DNA of 64,000 bases. Source: Gaiellasilicea sp963761905. GTDB taxonomy: Bacteria; Actinomycetota; Thermoleophilia; Gaiellales; Gaiellaceae. Made by a program: the position numbers and the translations under genes. A model generated the notes under the pieces. It did no database searches, was not told the DNA's origin, and saw only the letters and a program-made list of their open reading frames with translations. Below are positions 19,102 to 28,805 of this stretch, piece by piece. Location of the stretch: positions 1 through 64,000 of the forward strand of contig CAVXIQ010000009.1 in the NCBI GenBank assembly GCA_963761905.1, in the 5' to 3' direction. Numbering within the stretch: the first letter of the stretch is position 1; each line of letters opens with the position of its first letter.

Positions 19102-20292
19102 TCGAGCGCCTGCGCGCGCGCCTGCCGCGTGGAGCCCGTGCGTACGCCGTCGCCGGCATCCTCGCCGGTCTCGCGGCGTTCTGGCTGACGCTGCCGCCGT
19201 TGCACGTCCGCACGCCGATCTTCTCGGTCCTGCTCGGGCTCGTCGCGATCGGGCTCGGCTGCTACGCCGTCGCGCGCGACGCCAAGCGGTTGGGCTGGGG
19301 CGCCATCGTCGCCGGGGCGGCGGGGATCGGGTTCGGCTATCTCGCGACCCGGTCGAGCGTCGCCCATCTCGACCAGGTCGTCGTCTGGTCGGCGCTCTTC
19401 GCCGCCATGCTCCGCTACGCGACTCCGCTCGCGTTCGCGGCGATGGGTGGGATCTTCTCCGAGCGCAGCGGCGTCACGAACATCGGGCTCGAGGGGATGA
19501 TGCTCTCCGGCGCCTTCTTCGGGATCCTCGCCGCCGACAAGCTCGAGTCGTGGCAGCTCGGGCTCGGGGTCGCCGCGCTCTCCGGCGCGCTCTTCGCGCT
19601 CGTGCACGCGTTCTTCGCGATCCACCTGCGCGCAGACCAGATCGTCGGCGGGTTCGCGATCAACTTCCTGGCGCTCGGCGTGACGGGCTACCTGTTCATC
19701 GACATCTACGGCGGCGAAGGGACACCCCCGGACATCCCGGAGATCCCCGACGTCCACCTCTCGTTCCTCAAGGACTGGTACTTCATCGGCCCGATCTTCG
19801 GCCAGCTGAACCTGATGATCTGGCTCGCGCTCGCAACCGTCGTCGCTCTCCTGGCTCGTGCTCTTCAAGACCCCGATCGGCTTGCGCCTTCGAGCCGTCG
19901 GCGAGCATCCGCGCGCGGCCGACACGGTCGGGATCTCGGTCTACCGGATGCGCTACGCGGCGGTCGTGCTCTCGGGCGCGCTCGCCGCGCTCGGAGGCGC
20001 GTACCTCTCGATCGGCTTCGTCAACTCCTTCAACCAGAACATGACCGCCGGACGGGGGTTCATCGCGCTCGCCGTCGTGATCTGCGGCAACTGGCGACCG
20101 TTCCAGGCGGCCGCGTTCGCGCTGCTCTTCGGCTTCTCGAGCGCGCTTGCCCAGCGCCTGCCGGCGTACTCGGAGTCGGCCGCGGTGCTCTTCCAGGCGC
20201 TGCCCTACGTGCTTACGTTGATCGCGGTCGCCGGCGTGATCGGCCGCTCGATCCCGCCCGCCGCGGTTGGTCGTCCCTACCAGAAGCAGTAG
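19098..20292 (+). CDS. ABC transporter permease, second of pair, with one frameshift
   Basis: NupQ-type permease of the same importer. ATG 19098 overlaps the first permease stop. It has hydrophobic helices throughout, the conserved MGGIFSERSGVTNIGLEGMM region and LRADQIVGGFAINF. After a +1 shift near 19850 it continues with FKTPIGLRLRAVGEHPRAADTVGI (coupling helix) and GGAYLSIGFVNSFNQNMTAGR, ending YQKQ at 20292. The N-terminus carries four extra hydrophobic segments (about residues 13-100) before the conserved core, so it is longer than usual. Confidence 0.82.
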
Positions 20293-20625
20293 CGGGGCTC
20301 CACGCCCCGGCAGCGCCTGGCTCGCCGTCGCTCGTCGGCCTGCTCTCGCTGGCCGCCCTGCCGGCAGCGATCGTCGCGACCCGCTGGTCCGAGGCGTACG
20401 AGCTGATCGACTCGGCGGCGGCGATCCCGGCGGCGATCCTGCTGGGGATCGTCGCGATCGTCCTGGCCCGCCGCGCACGGTCGCGCGGTCAGCGGTCGCT
20501 CGCGGGAGCGCGGCCGTCGCGCACGGCTCGCGTCGGTCGGTTCCTCGGTGATCACCGGGCTCCTCGTCGGGATCACCGGCGCGATGGCGATCGGCGTCTT
20601 CCTGATCCTCTCCGCGGTCGATTAG
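20293..20625 (+). CDS. Small membrane protein, frameshifted, start uncertain
   Basis: Two open stretches join after a +1 shift near 20508. The first encodes LVGLLSLAALPAAIVATRWS, YELIDSAAA and IPAAILLGIVAIVLARRARS. The second encodes RRARLASVGSSVITGLLVGITG and AMAIGVFLILSAVD with stop TAG 20623-20625. It predicts three to four membrane helices and no catalytic motif. No clear start codon is visible in the first frame; it may begin inside the 3' end of the permease gene or be hidden by another error. It precedes the RodZ-like gene by 32 bp. Function unknown. Confidence 0.5.
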
Positions 20626-20645
20626 GAAGGCGTCGCAGACCCCGG

Positions 20646-20651
20646 TACCAT
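20646..20651 (+). promoter_or_regulatory. -10 box TACCAT ahead of RodZ-like gene
   Basis: TACCAT lies 6 nt before GTG 20658 with no Shine-Dalgarno between, fitting a leaderless transcript. Confidence 0.4.
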
Positions 20652-20657
20652 CCCTGC

Positions 20658-21398
20658 GTGTTCGAGATCGGAAACAGCCTCCGTGAGGCTCGCCTTCGCC
20701 AGCAACTCGACTTTCCGGAGGCCGAGCACGGGACGAAGATTCGCTCCAAGTACCTCCGCGCACTCGAGGAGGAGCGGTTCGAGGTGCTTCCCTCGCACAC
20801 ATACGTCAAGGGATTCCTCCGCTCGTACGCCGAGTATCTGGGGCTCGACGGGCAGCTCTACGTGGACGAGTACAACTCGCGCTTCGTCGTCGGCGACGAG
20901 GATCTGCCGCTCCGGACGCGCCGCGTGCCGGCCGATCGGCGCCGCCGGAACGAGCGCCGCGAGTCGAACGTCGTCCTGCTGGCCCTCGTCGCGATCGGGA
21001 TCCTGACCGCGCTCGTGATCGCCGCCTGGCGCTTCGGAGGCGCGGAGCCCCAGAACGTCCGCGGCCTGCAGCCCGCCGCGACCACCAAGCGCTCGACGCC
21101 GGCTCCGGCTCCCGCGTCGCAGCCCGCCGGCACGGCCCGGCTCGAGGTGATCGCGACCAGAGGAGATTCCTTCGTCGTCGCTCGTCGGAGCAGCGCGATC
21201 GGCAAGGTGGAGTACAGCGGCACCGTCGAACGAGGCCAGAAGCAGCGGTTCGTCGGCAAGCTCCTCTGGATTCAGGTGCGCTCGCCCGGCAACGTCGTCG
21301 TCAAGCGGAACGGGAATCGCGTCAAGCTCCCGCCTGCGGCGAAGACCCGCGGCGTCTTCGTCACCGCCAAGCGCATCTTCGTCGCCGACCCCGATTAG
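20658..21398 (+). CDS. RodZ-like helix-turn-helix membrane protein
   Basis: A 246-aa bitopic protein. The N-terminal RodZ-type helix-turn-helix (residues 1-65; IGNSLREARLRQQ, SKYLRALEEE, PSHTYVKGFLRSYAEYL) is followed by a basic juxtamembrane stretch (RRVPADRRRRNERRE), one membrane helix near 105-122, a Pro/Ala/Thr linker and a C-terminal DUF4115-like beta domain. Such proteins link the cytoskeleton/cell-shape machinery to the membrane in rods. In actinobacteria they occur next to cinA-recA, as here, and their role is less clear. GTG 20658 is supported by its -10 box. Confidence 0.8.
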   Translation: MFEIGNSLREARLRQQLDFPEAEHGTKIRSKYLRALEEERFEVLPSHTYVKGFLRSYAEYLGLDGQLYVDEYNSRFVVGDEDLPLRTRRVPADRRRRNERRESNVVLLALVAIGILTALVIAAWRFGGAEPQNVRGLQPAATTKRSTPAPAPASQPAGTARLEVIATRGDSFVVARRSSAIGKVEYSGTVERGQKQRFVGKLLWIQVRSPGNVVVKRNGNRVKLPPAAKTRGVFVTAKRIFVADPD

Positions 21399-21408
21399 CT
21401 CGGCTCGA

Positions 21409-22674
21409 GTGAGCCGCCGGCGCCCCCGCGCGGTCGTCGTCGTGACGGGGAGTGAGCTCGTCCGCGGCGAGCGAACCGACCTGAACGGCCCATTCCTTGC
21501 TCGGTCGCTGCTTGCGCTCGGGCTGGAGCCGGCCCGGATCAACATCGTGGGCGACGACCCGGACGAGCTCGAGTCGGCGATCCGGGAGGCACTCGCCGAG
21601 GCCGATCTCGTCGCCGTCTCGGGCGGGCTCGGCCCGACGCACGACGATCGCACGGTGGAGGTCGTGGCGCGCGTCGCTGGGCTCGAGCTCGAGGTTCGCC
21701 CCGAGCTCGAAGCCGAGATCGAGGCCGTCTCCAGGGCGGTCGCCGAGAGAATGCGCCGCGCCTACACCGACTTCTCCGCGGGCGTCCGCAAACAGGCGAC
21801 CGCGCCGGCTGGCGCGATCTCGCTCGGGCTCGCCGGGACCGCGCCGGGGCTTGTCGTCGAGGTGGCGGGGACGCCCGTCGTCGTCCTGCCTGGGCCGCCG
21901 TCGGAGCTGCAACGACTCTGGCCGAATGCGCTCGCGACGCCAGTCGTCCGGCGCGTCCTCGACGGCGGCGAGCCTCCGCTGCGACGGACGCTGCGGCTCT
22001 TCGGAGCAGGCGAGTCGACGGTTGCCCAGGCATTCGCCGACGCGGGGGGCGACGGCGATGGCCTGGAGGTGACGATTTGCGCGCGCGACTTCGAGGTCGT
22101 CGTGGAGATCCTGGCCGAGCCCGCAGCCCAGGAGCGCGCGGAGCACCTGACCGCGGCGCTCGGCGAGCGCCTCGAGCGCTACCTCTACTCCGTCGACGGG
22201 CAAACCGTCGAGCAGGTCGTCCTCCAGCTCTGTCGCGACCGCGGGCTCACCCTCGCCACGGCCGAATCCTGCACCGGCGGCCTGATCGTGGCGCGGCTGA
22301 CCGCGGTTCCCGGCTTCAGCGCGACGACGCTGGGCGGGATCGTCGCCTATTCGAACGAGCTGAAGGAGCGGGAGCTCGGGGTGCCGGCGGAGCTGATCGC
22401 CGAGCACGGCGCGGTCTCGGCCGAGGTCGCCGAGGCGATGGCGCACGGGGCCCGGGAACGGCTGGGAGTCGACGTCTCGGTGGCGGTAACGGGTGTGGCC
22501 GGCCCCGGCGGCGGCACCGAGGAGAAGCCGGTCGGCCTCGTCTACTTCCACGCGGTCTCGCCGGAGGGCGGTAAGGGCTCCTCGTTCAGCTTTCCCGGCG
22601 ATCGCGACTCGATCCGCCGGCGCTCCGCCGTCGCCGCTCTGCACCTCGTCCGGCGGCTCCTGACGCAGAGCTGA
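21409..22674 (+). CDS. cinA: CinA family protein (nicotinamide-nucleotide amidase / competence-damage protein)
   Basis: A 421-residue two-domain CinA. The N-terminal MoaB/MogA-like COG1058 domain (about 1-170) has TGSELVRGERTDLNGPFLAR and SGGLGPTHDD. The C-terminal PncC deamidase domain (about 255-415) has TAESCTGGLIVARLTAVPG, GGIVAYSNELKE, GAVSAEVAEAMAHGAR and VTGVAGPGGGTEEKPVG. It hydrolyses NMN to nicotinic acid mononucleotide and may act on ADP-ribose. Direct linkage cinA-recA is common in Gram-positives. GTG 21409 lies 10 bp after the RodZ-like gene. The last codons overlap the first of the 11-bp repeats upstream of recA. Confidence 0.92.
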   Translation: MSRRRPRAVVVVTGSELVRGERTDLNGPFLARSLLALGLEPARINIVGDDPDELESAIREALAEADLVAVSGGLGPTHDDRTVEVVARVAGLELEVRPELEAEIEAVSRAVAERMRRAYTDFSAGVRKQATAPAGAISLGLAGTAPGLVVEVAGTPVVVLPGPPSELQRLWPNALATPVVRRVLDGGEPPLRRTLRLFGAGESTVAQAFADAGGDGDGLEVTICARDFEVVVEILAEPAAQERAEHLTAALGERLERYLYSVDGQTVEQVVLQLCRDRGLTLATAESCTGGLIVARLTAVPGFSATTLGGIVAYSNELKERELGVPAELIAEHGAVSAEVAEAMAHGARERLGVDVSVAVTGVAGPGGGTEEKPVGLVYFHAVSPEGGKGSSFSFPGDRDSIRRRSAVAALHLVRRLLTQS

Positions 22675-22693
22675 CACAGAGTTGACACAGAAT
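22661..22693 (+). repeat. Three tandem 11-bp repeats upstream of recA
   Basis: TGACGCAGAGC (22661-22671), TGACACAGAGT (22672-22682) and TGACACAGAAT (22683-22693) are contiguous with exact 11-bp spacing, about one helical turn. They run from the end of cinA to just upstream of the putative recA -35 region. Same-face spacing suggests a regulator binding site; no protein is assigned. Confidence 0.6.
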
Positions 22694-22720
22694 CGCCGCG
22701 AAGCCTGGTCGGCTCGTGGC

Positions 22721-22726
22721 TAGCGT
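22721..22726 (+). promoter_or_regulatory. -10 box TAGCGT of the recA transcript
   Basis: TAGCGT is followed by 6 nt and then ATG 22733, the spacing seen at many other starts here. It implies that the message begins at the leader ORF's ATG. The tandem repeats end 27 bp upstream, about where a -35 contact or an activator would sit. Confidence 0.45.
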
Positions 22727-22732
22727 GGGCCC

Positions 22733-22803
22733 ATGCCGTCCGATCCGACTGCTTTGCTTCTCAGTCCGCGCCGCTTGAACACCGAAGCTTGGAGGCCAAG
22801 ACC

Positions 22804-22807
<4 letters not shown>
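22733..22807 (+). CDS. Possible leaderless 24-codon leader peptide ahead of recA
   Basis: A short frame, ATG 22733 to TGA 22805-22807, encodes MPSDPTALLL then SPRRLNTEAWRPRP. It begins 6 nt after the TAGCGT box and its TGA overlaps the recA ATG as ATGA, the coupling used throughout this genome. The recA Shine-Dalgarno GGAGG lies inside it. It is too short to judge by composition and could be chance, but promoter spacing and terminal overlap agree. Translation of it would deliver ribosomes to recA. Confidence 0.4.
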
Positions 22808-23886
<1,079 letters not shown>

Positions 23887-23891
23887 TCCCG

Positions 23892-24323
23892 GTGGGCGAG
23901 CCGCGACCGGCCGTCGAGACCGCTCTGCGGGCGCTTCGCGCTCGTGATCGCTCCGTTTTCGAGCTCGAGTCGCGCCTGCAGCAGCGCGGGGTAGGCACGA
24001 CCGAGCAGCGCGAGACGCTCGAGTTGCTCGCGCGCCTCGGCTATGTCGACGACGAGCGGTTCGCTCGGTCGCGCGCGGAATCCCTTGCGCGGCGGAACTG
24101 CGGCGACGAGATGATCCGCGCCGACCTGGAGAGCCGGGGCGTCGCGGCCGAACGAATCGACGCCGCGCTGGCGGGGCTCGAGCCGGAGCGGGAGCGCGCC
24201 GAGCGAATCGTCGCGAGCAGAGGCTCGAGCGCGAAGACGGCGCGGTTCCTGGCGGCGCGTGGCTTCTCGCAGGACGCGGTCGAGACCGTCGTTGCGCCGG
24301 AGGAGGCCGAGGCAGTAGACTGA
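23892..24323 (+). CDS. recX: Regulatory protein RecX
   Basis: Modulates RecA filaments. 143 aa of helical three-helix repeats: ALRALRARDRSVFELESRLQ, TLELLARLGYVDDERFARSR, MIRADLESRGV and a last unit with KTARFLAARGFSQD. It is located 5 bp after recA, the normal arrangement. GTG 23892 opens just after the recA stop. A TAGACT box overlaps its stop (24317-24322) and could drive the next transcript. Confidence 0.85.
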   Translation: MGEPRPAVETALRALRARDRSVFELESRLQQRGVGTTEQRETLELLARLGYVDDERFARSRAESLARRNCGDEMIRADLESRGVAAERIDAALAGLEPERERAERIVASRGSSAKTARFLAARGFSQDAVETVVAPEEAEAVD

Positions 24324-24561
24324 CCAGGCTTCCATCTGACGTTTTTCCTGCATACCGCGCTTTTCCGAAACCGGCTCGAAACGTGTCCACGAATCCCCTG
24401 AAATCCAAGCTTCCCGGCGAACTGAAGGAGCCGCCGGCGTTCGCGTGAGCTGACGCGGAGACCGGAGCCGCGGCCCAGCAGGCCGAGCGCCGGATGTGAG
24501 CAGCCGCGCTCCATGGAGGGCGCGGGCAATCGAACCCCTCTTCCCGGGAGGTCGGTCGGTC
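24324..24561 (+). other. 238-bp leader region of rny with possible RNA structure
   Basis: No convincing gene. Nested inverted repeats could fold into a three-way junction: a closing stem 24434-24439 with 24488-24493, a hairpin 24442-24446/24453-24457 and a hairpin 24472-24475/24481-24484. Near the start codon, 24537-24540 can pair with 24547-24550 and partly mask the GGGAGG at 24545-24550. In DNA this GC-rich such pairings arise by chance, and no known riboswitch consensus was recognised. Confidence 0.3.
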
Positions 24562-26061
24562 ATGCTCACGGTCATCGCGGCGCTCGTCGGACTCCTAGCC
24601 GGGGCTGCGCTCGCAGCAGCGTTCCTGATCCTGCGGAGCGGCTCGCGCGTGCACGTGGTCGAGCGAGAGGCCGAGGCGATCCGCCGGGAGACGCAGATCG
24701 AGGCTCGGGAGCGCGCCATCCGGCTGAGGACCGAGATCGAGGACGAGGTCCAGACGCGGCGGCTCGAGATCGCCAAGGTCGAGGAGCGTGTGCAGTCGCG
24801 GGAGCGCGAGCTCGAGCACAAGCAGACGGAGGTGACGCGGCGAGAGCAGGGGCTCGCCGATCGAGAGATCCACGTCCGCGAGCTTCAGGAGGAGCTCAAG
24901 GCGGCGAAGAGCGAGTCGATCAAGGAGCTCGAGCGCGTCGCGGGGCTCACCCTCGCCGACGCGAAGCACCACCTGCTGGAGCGCTCGGAGGACATGATCC
25001 GGCACGAGCTGGCGCGCACCGTGCGACAGCTCGACGAGGAGGCGCGCGTCGAGGCGAAGCGGCGCGCCCGAAATCTCGTTGCCGACGCGCTCCAACGAGT
25101 CGCCGCGAGCCACACGGCCGAGACCACGGTCAGCGTCGTCGAGCTGCCCTCCGACGACATGAAGGGCAGGATCATCGGCCGCGAGGGACGGAACATCCGC
25201 GCACTCGAGCACCTCACCGGCGTCGACTTCATCGTCGACGACACCCCGCAGGCCGTGGTGCTCTCGTCCTTCGACGGGCTCAGGCGCGAGGTGGCGAAGA
25301 TGACGCTCGAGAAGCTGATCGAGGACGGGCGGATCCACCCGGCGCGGATCGAGGAGATGTACTACAGCTCGAAGGCCGAGCTCGAGGAGCACGTCCGCCT
25401 CGCCGGGGAGCAAGCGGTGTTCGAGGCGCACTGCGGTGACCTGCACGAGGAGGTCGTGAAGGTGCTCGGGCGGCTCCGCTACCGGACGAGCTACGGGCAA
25501 AACGTGCTCAAGCACACGCTCGAGGTCGTCCACCTGGCGGGGATCATGGCGAGCGAGCTCGGCGCCAGCGTCAAGACGGCGAAACGGGCGGCCCTCCTGC
25601 ACGATCTCGGCAAGGCGATGACCCACGAGGTCGAGGGCTCGCATGCGTTGATCTCGGCCCAGTGGGCGAAGCGCTACGGCGAGAGCCAGGGCGTCGTCCA
25701 CGCGATCGAGGCGCACCATCACGAGGTGCAGCCGCAAACCGTGGAGGCGGTGCTCCTGATTGCCGCCGACGCGATTTCCGCCTCCCGGCCGGGCGCGCGG
25801 GGCGAGAGCCTCGAGCACTACATCAAGCGCCTCGGCGCCCTCGAGGAGATCGCGACCCAGAAGCCGGGCGTCGCCAAGGCCTATGCGCTCCAGGCCGGGC
25901 GCGAGATCCGGGTGATGGTCGAGCCGGCCGAGGTGGACGACGACGCGGCGATCCTTCTCTCACACGAGATCGCCCGGGAGATCGAGGATCAGCTCGAGTA
26001 TCCGGGCCAGGTGAAGGTGATCGTGATCCGGGAAAGCCGGGCGATCGAGGTCGCCAAGTAG
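24562..26061 (+). CDS. rny: Ribonuclease Y
   Basis: Membrane-anchored endoribonuclease that initiates mRNA decay; 499 aa from ATG 24562. It has an N-terminal membrane helix (VIAALVGLLAGAALAAAFLI), a long Arg/Glu coiled coil (about 25-180), a KH domain (GRIIGREGRNIRALEHLTG) and an HD domain (LLHDLGKAM ... EAHHHEV ... LLIAADAISASRPGAR). The C-terminal block AYALQAGREIRVMVEP ends near the stop. The start is chosen because the membrane helix begins there behind GGGAGG; an in-frame GTG at 24496 would add 22 residues. It overlaps the next gene by one base (TAGTG). Confidence 0.94.
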   Translation: MLTVIAALVGLLAGAALAAAFLILRSGSRVHVVEREAEAIRRETQIEARERAIRLRTEIEDEVQTRRLEIAKVEERVQSRERELEHKQTEVTRREQGLADREIHVRELQEELKAAKSESIKELERVAGLTLADAKHHLLERSEDMIRHELARTVRQLDEEARVEAKRRARNLVADALQRVAASHTAETTVSVVELPSDDMKGRIIGREGRNIRALEHLTGVDFIVDDTPQAVVLSSFDGLRREVAKMTLEKLIEDGRIHPARIEEMYYSSKAELEEHVRLAGEQAVFEAHCGDLHEEVVKVLGRLRYRTSYGQNVLKHTLEVVHLAGIMASELGASVKTAKRAALLHDLGKAMTHEVEGSHALISAQWAKRYGESQGVVHAIEAHHHEVQPQTVEAVLLIAADAISASRPGARGESLEHYIKRLGALEEIATQKPGVAKAYALQAGREIRVMVEPAEVDDDAAILLSHEIAREIEDQLEYPGQVKVIVIRESRAIEVAK

Positions 26062-26451
26062 TGGAAACGACGGCCGCCGCCCGCCGGTGGGCGGAGGTCT
26101 GGAGTCGGGCCTGGCCGCGCGCCGACACCGACGCGATCGCAGCGCTCTACGCCGACGACGCGAGTCTTCTACTCCCATCCCTTTCGAGCTTCGCAGACGC
26201 CCGCCGAGTACGTCGCCTGGGCGTTCGGCGAGCAGGTCGAGGCCGAGTGCCGCTTCGGCGAGCCGGTGGCGGCGGACGATCGTGCCGCCGTGGACTGGTG
26301 GGCCGTGATCACCGACCGGGACGGCAGTCGGCAGACCGTGGCCGGCACCTCGCTGCTCCGGTTCGACGCCGACGGCCTCGTGGTCGAGCAACGCGACGCC
26401 TGGGCCGACGAGGCCGGCCGGCGCGAGTTGCCCGACTGGGCTCCGGGCTAG
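26061..26451 (+). CDS. NTF2/SnoaL-like protein, frameshifted
   Basis: GTG 26061 shares a base with the rny stop. The N-terminal helix AARRWAEVWSRAWPRADTDA leads to IAALYADDA; deleting the A at 26163 continues as VFYSHPFRASQTPAEYVAWA, then FGEPVAADDRAAVDWWAVIT and FDADGLVVEQRDAW. That is a complete NTF2-fold polyketide-cyclase-like domain of about 129 residues, ending at 26451. The family includes ligand-binding and enzymatic members; no specific role is evident. The shift is probably a sequence error. Confidence 0.72.
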
Positions 26452-26454
26452 ACT
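26449..26454 (+). promoter_or_regulatory. -10 box TAGACT ahead of miaB
   Basis: TAGACT lies 9 nt upstream of ATG 26464, overlapping the preceding stop codon. No Shine-Dalgarno is apparent. Confidence 0.35.
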
Positions 26455-26463
26455 GACCCGCTG

Positions 26464-27783
26464 ATGAGGCGGTACCACGTCACCACGTTCGGCTGTCAGA
26501 TGAACGCCCACGACTCGGAGCGGATCAAGGGGATGCTCGAGTCGCTCGGGCTCGGCGAGGCGCCCTCCCAGGACGGGGCGGACGTGCTCGTCTTCAATAC
26601 CTGCACGATTCGCGAGAAGCCCGATACGAAGCTCGCCGCGTACCTCGGCGAGGCGGGCGCCCGGAAGCGGCAGAACCCCGATCTCGTCGTCGCTGTGGGC
26701 GGCTGCTACGCCGAGGCTCAGCGCGAGCGGATCTTCGAGCTCTACCCGCAGGTCGACGTCGCCTTCGGGCCGGGGTCGATTCCGCATCTGGGGGAGTGGA
26801 TCGGCGCCGGGGGACACGCTCCCCGAGGCCGCTTCGGCACCCACGAGCACTTCGCCGGCGACCTCCCGATGCACCGGGAGCGTGCGTTCAGCGCCTGGGT
26901 CCAGGTGTCGATGGGGTGCAACTCGAAGTGCGCCTACTGCATCGTCCCGGCGGTCCGGGGGCGCGAGCAGAGCCGCAGGCCGGGCGAGATCGTCGCCGAG
27001 GTGACGCGGCTGGCCGCCGACGGGGTCAGGGAGATCACCCTGCTCGGCCAGAACGTGAACTCCTGGGGTCGCGATCTCCGGCCCGACCTCGACACCGAGT
27101 TCGGCGAGCTCCTGCGCGCCTGCGACGCGGTGGAGGGAATCGAGCGGATCCGCTTCACGAGCCCGCATCCGAAGGACTTCCGCGAGCCGGTGATCGCCGC
27201 GATTGCCGAATGCGACGCAGTCTGCGAGCACATCCACCTGCCGCTCCAGTCCGGCTCGCCGCGGATCCTGAAGGCGATGCGGCGGACCTATGACGCCGAT
27301 CGCTATCTCAGCCTCGTGGCCAGGCTCCGCGAGGCGATCCCGGATCTGGCGCTCGGCACCGACCTGATCGTCGGCTTTCCCGGCGAGACCGACCTCGACT
27401 TCGAGCAGACGCTCGAGCTGGTCGAGGCTGTCCGCTTCGACAGCGCCTTCACCTTCATCTACTCGCCGCGGCAGGGGACGGAGGCGGCGACGATGCCGGA
27501 TCAGGTGCCCGACGAGCTCAAGCACGAGCGCCTGGAGCGCCTTGTCGACCTCGTCCAGCGAATCGCCGCCGAGCGGAACGCCGAGCGCGTCGGGCGTGTC
27601 GAGGAGGTGCTCGTCGAAGGATCGAGCCGCACCGACGCCAGCGTGCTGCGCGGACGCACGCGCCGGAACACGACCGTCAACTTCGCCGGCGCAGCGACGC
27701 CCGGCGAGCTCGTCGACGTCCTGATCGAAGGCTCGAGCTCGACGACGCTCAGGGGCATCGAGCGCGCAGCGGTCGCCGCGTGA
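26464..27783 (+). CDS. miaB: tRNA-2-methylthio-N6-dimethylallyladenosine synthase
   Basis: Radical SAM methylthiotransferase that adds a methylthio group to i6A37 of tRNA; 439 aa. The N-terminal UPF0004 domain has FGCQMNAHDSERI, the FNTCTIREK Cys and GGCYAE, three Cys for one 4Fe-4S cluster. The radical SAM motif has Cys152, Cys156 and Cys159 (CNSKCAYC). A TRAM domain lies at the C-terminus (VEEVLVEGSSRTD ... NTTVNFAG). miaA, which makes the i6A substrate, lies 1.8 kb downstream in the same direction. Overlaps the epimerase gene by GTGA. Confidence 0.95.
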   Translation: MRRYHVTTFGCQMNAHDSERIKGMLESLGLGEAPSQDGADVLVFNTCTIREKPDTKLAAYLGEAGARKRQNPDLVVAVGGCYAEAQRERIFELYPQVDVAFGPGSIPHLGEWIGAGGHAPRGRFGTHEHFAGDLPMHRERAFSAWVQVSMGCNSKCAYCIVPAVRGREQSRRPGEIVAEVTRLAADGVREITLLGQNVNSWGRDLRPDLDTEFGELLRACDAVEGIERIRFTSPHPKDFREPVIAAIAECDAVCEHIHLPLQSGSPRILKAMRRTYDADRYLSLVARLREAIPDLALGTDLIVGFPGETDLDFEQTLELVEAVRFDSAFTFIYSPRQGTEAATMPDQVPDELKHERLERLVDLVQRIAAERNAERVGRVEEVLVEGSSRTDASVLRGRTRRNTTVNFAGAATPGELVDVLIEGSSSTTLRGIERAAVAA

Positions 27784-28805
27784 AGGTTCTCGTCACAGGC
27801 TCGTCCGGCCAGATCGGCACGAATCTCGCCCTGCGCCTCCAGGCCGACGGCCACGACGTCTTCGGGATCGACAAGCGCCAGAACACGTGGCTCGACGGCG
27901 ACGAGTTCCGCTATCTCCTCCAGGACCTCTCCGGCCACTATCCGGCGTTCCCGGGCGGGATCGGCGGCGTCGAGTACCCCGAGACCGACCTCGTCGTCCA
28001 TCTCGCCGCCCACGCGAAGGTGCACCAGCTCGTCGCAGAGCCACACCGCGCGCTCGAGAACCTGATGATGACCTTCAACGTCCTCGAGTTCTGCCGGCAG
28101 GGACGGATCCCGATCGTCTTCTCCTCGACCCGGGAGGTCTACGGCGACGTCCACCGCTTCGAGGGCTACGCGGAGGCGACCGCCGACTTCGCCTTCACGG
28201 AGAGCCCGTACTCGGCGTCGAAGATCGCGAGCGAGGCGTTCATCTACGCCTACGCGCGCTGCTACGGCCTCGACTACCTCGCGTTCCGCTTCTCGAACGT
28301 CTACGGCCGCTACGACAACGACCTGCACCGGATGACGCGGGTCCTGCCGCTCTTCATCCACCGGATCACGCGCGGCGAGCCGATCGTGATCTACGGCCCG
28401 GAGAAGGTGCTCGACTTCACCTATGTCGACGACTGCGTCGACGGGATCGCCCGCGGGATCGAGGCTCTGGCGGACGGGCGCGTCGCGAACGAGACGATCA
28501 ACCTCGCCTACGGCGAGGGGAACACGCTCGTTCGCGCGGCCGAGCTGATCGGCGCTGCTCTCGACCTCGAGCCGCAGATCGAGACTGCTCCGGCTCGGCT
28601 CGGAGAGGTGACGCGCTACGTCGCCGACATCAGCAAGGCACGCGACCTCTTCGGCTGGGAGCCGCGAACCCCGCTCGACGCCGGCATCCCGGCCTCGGTC
28701 GCGTGGTTCCTGGAGCACCGAGCGGCGCATCCCGAGGAGGACCGGCTCGTCGAGAGCGAGGGAGCCGGCGCAGGCTGGAAGACGCTCGCCACCGAGCCTG
28801 CGTAG
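27780..28805 (+). CDS. NAD-dependent sugar epimerase/dehydratase
   Basis: Extended short-chain dehydrogenase (341 aa) of the UDP-glucose 4-epimerase-like group. NAD-binding TGSSGQIGTNLA lies at residues 6-17, VVHLAAHAKV near 63-72, catalytic Ser/Thr in FSSTREVYGD and YxxxK as YSASK near 142-146. FRFSNVYGRYDND and DFTYVDDCVDGI are typical of nucleotide-sugar enzymes. It should interconvert a nucleotide sugar for envelope glycans; the exact sugar is not predictable. It is coupled to miaB by GTGA overlap. Confidence 0.88.
   Translation: MKVLVTGSSGQIGTNLALRLQADGHDVFGIDKRQNTWLDGDEFRYLLQDLSGHYPAFPGGIGGVEYPETDLVVHLAAHAKVHQLVAEPHRALENLMMTFNVLEFCRQGRIPIVFSSTREVYGDVHRFEGYAEATADFAFTESPYSASKIASEAFIYAYARCYGLDYLAFRFSNVYGRYDNDLHRMTRVLPLFIHRITRGEPIVIYGPEKVLDFTYVDDCVDGIARGIEALADGRVANETINLAYGEGNTLVRAAELIGAALDLEPQIETAPARLGEVTRYVADISKARDLFGWEPRTPLDAGIPASVAWFLEHRAAHPEEDRLVESEGAGAGWKTLATEPA

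Noticed and set aside
14080..20508. Programmed ribosomal frameshifting in the BMP transporter genes
   Set aside because: The shifts lie in many unrelated genes, lack slippery heptamers or downstream structures in common, and are explained by single surplus bases.
22675..22803. Canonical LexA (SOS) box upstream of recA
   Set aside because: No GAAC-N4-GTTC-type palindrome was found. Only the direct repeats are present.
24324..24561. c-di-AMP (ydaO-type) or cobalamin riboswitch ahead of rny
   Set aside because: Some fragments looked suggestive, but the conserved core sequences of those riboswitches are not present in order. Left as an unspecified leader.
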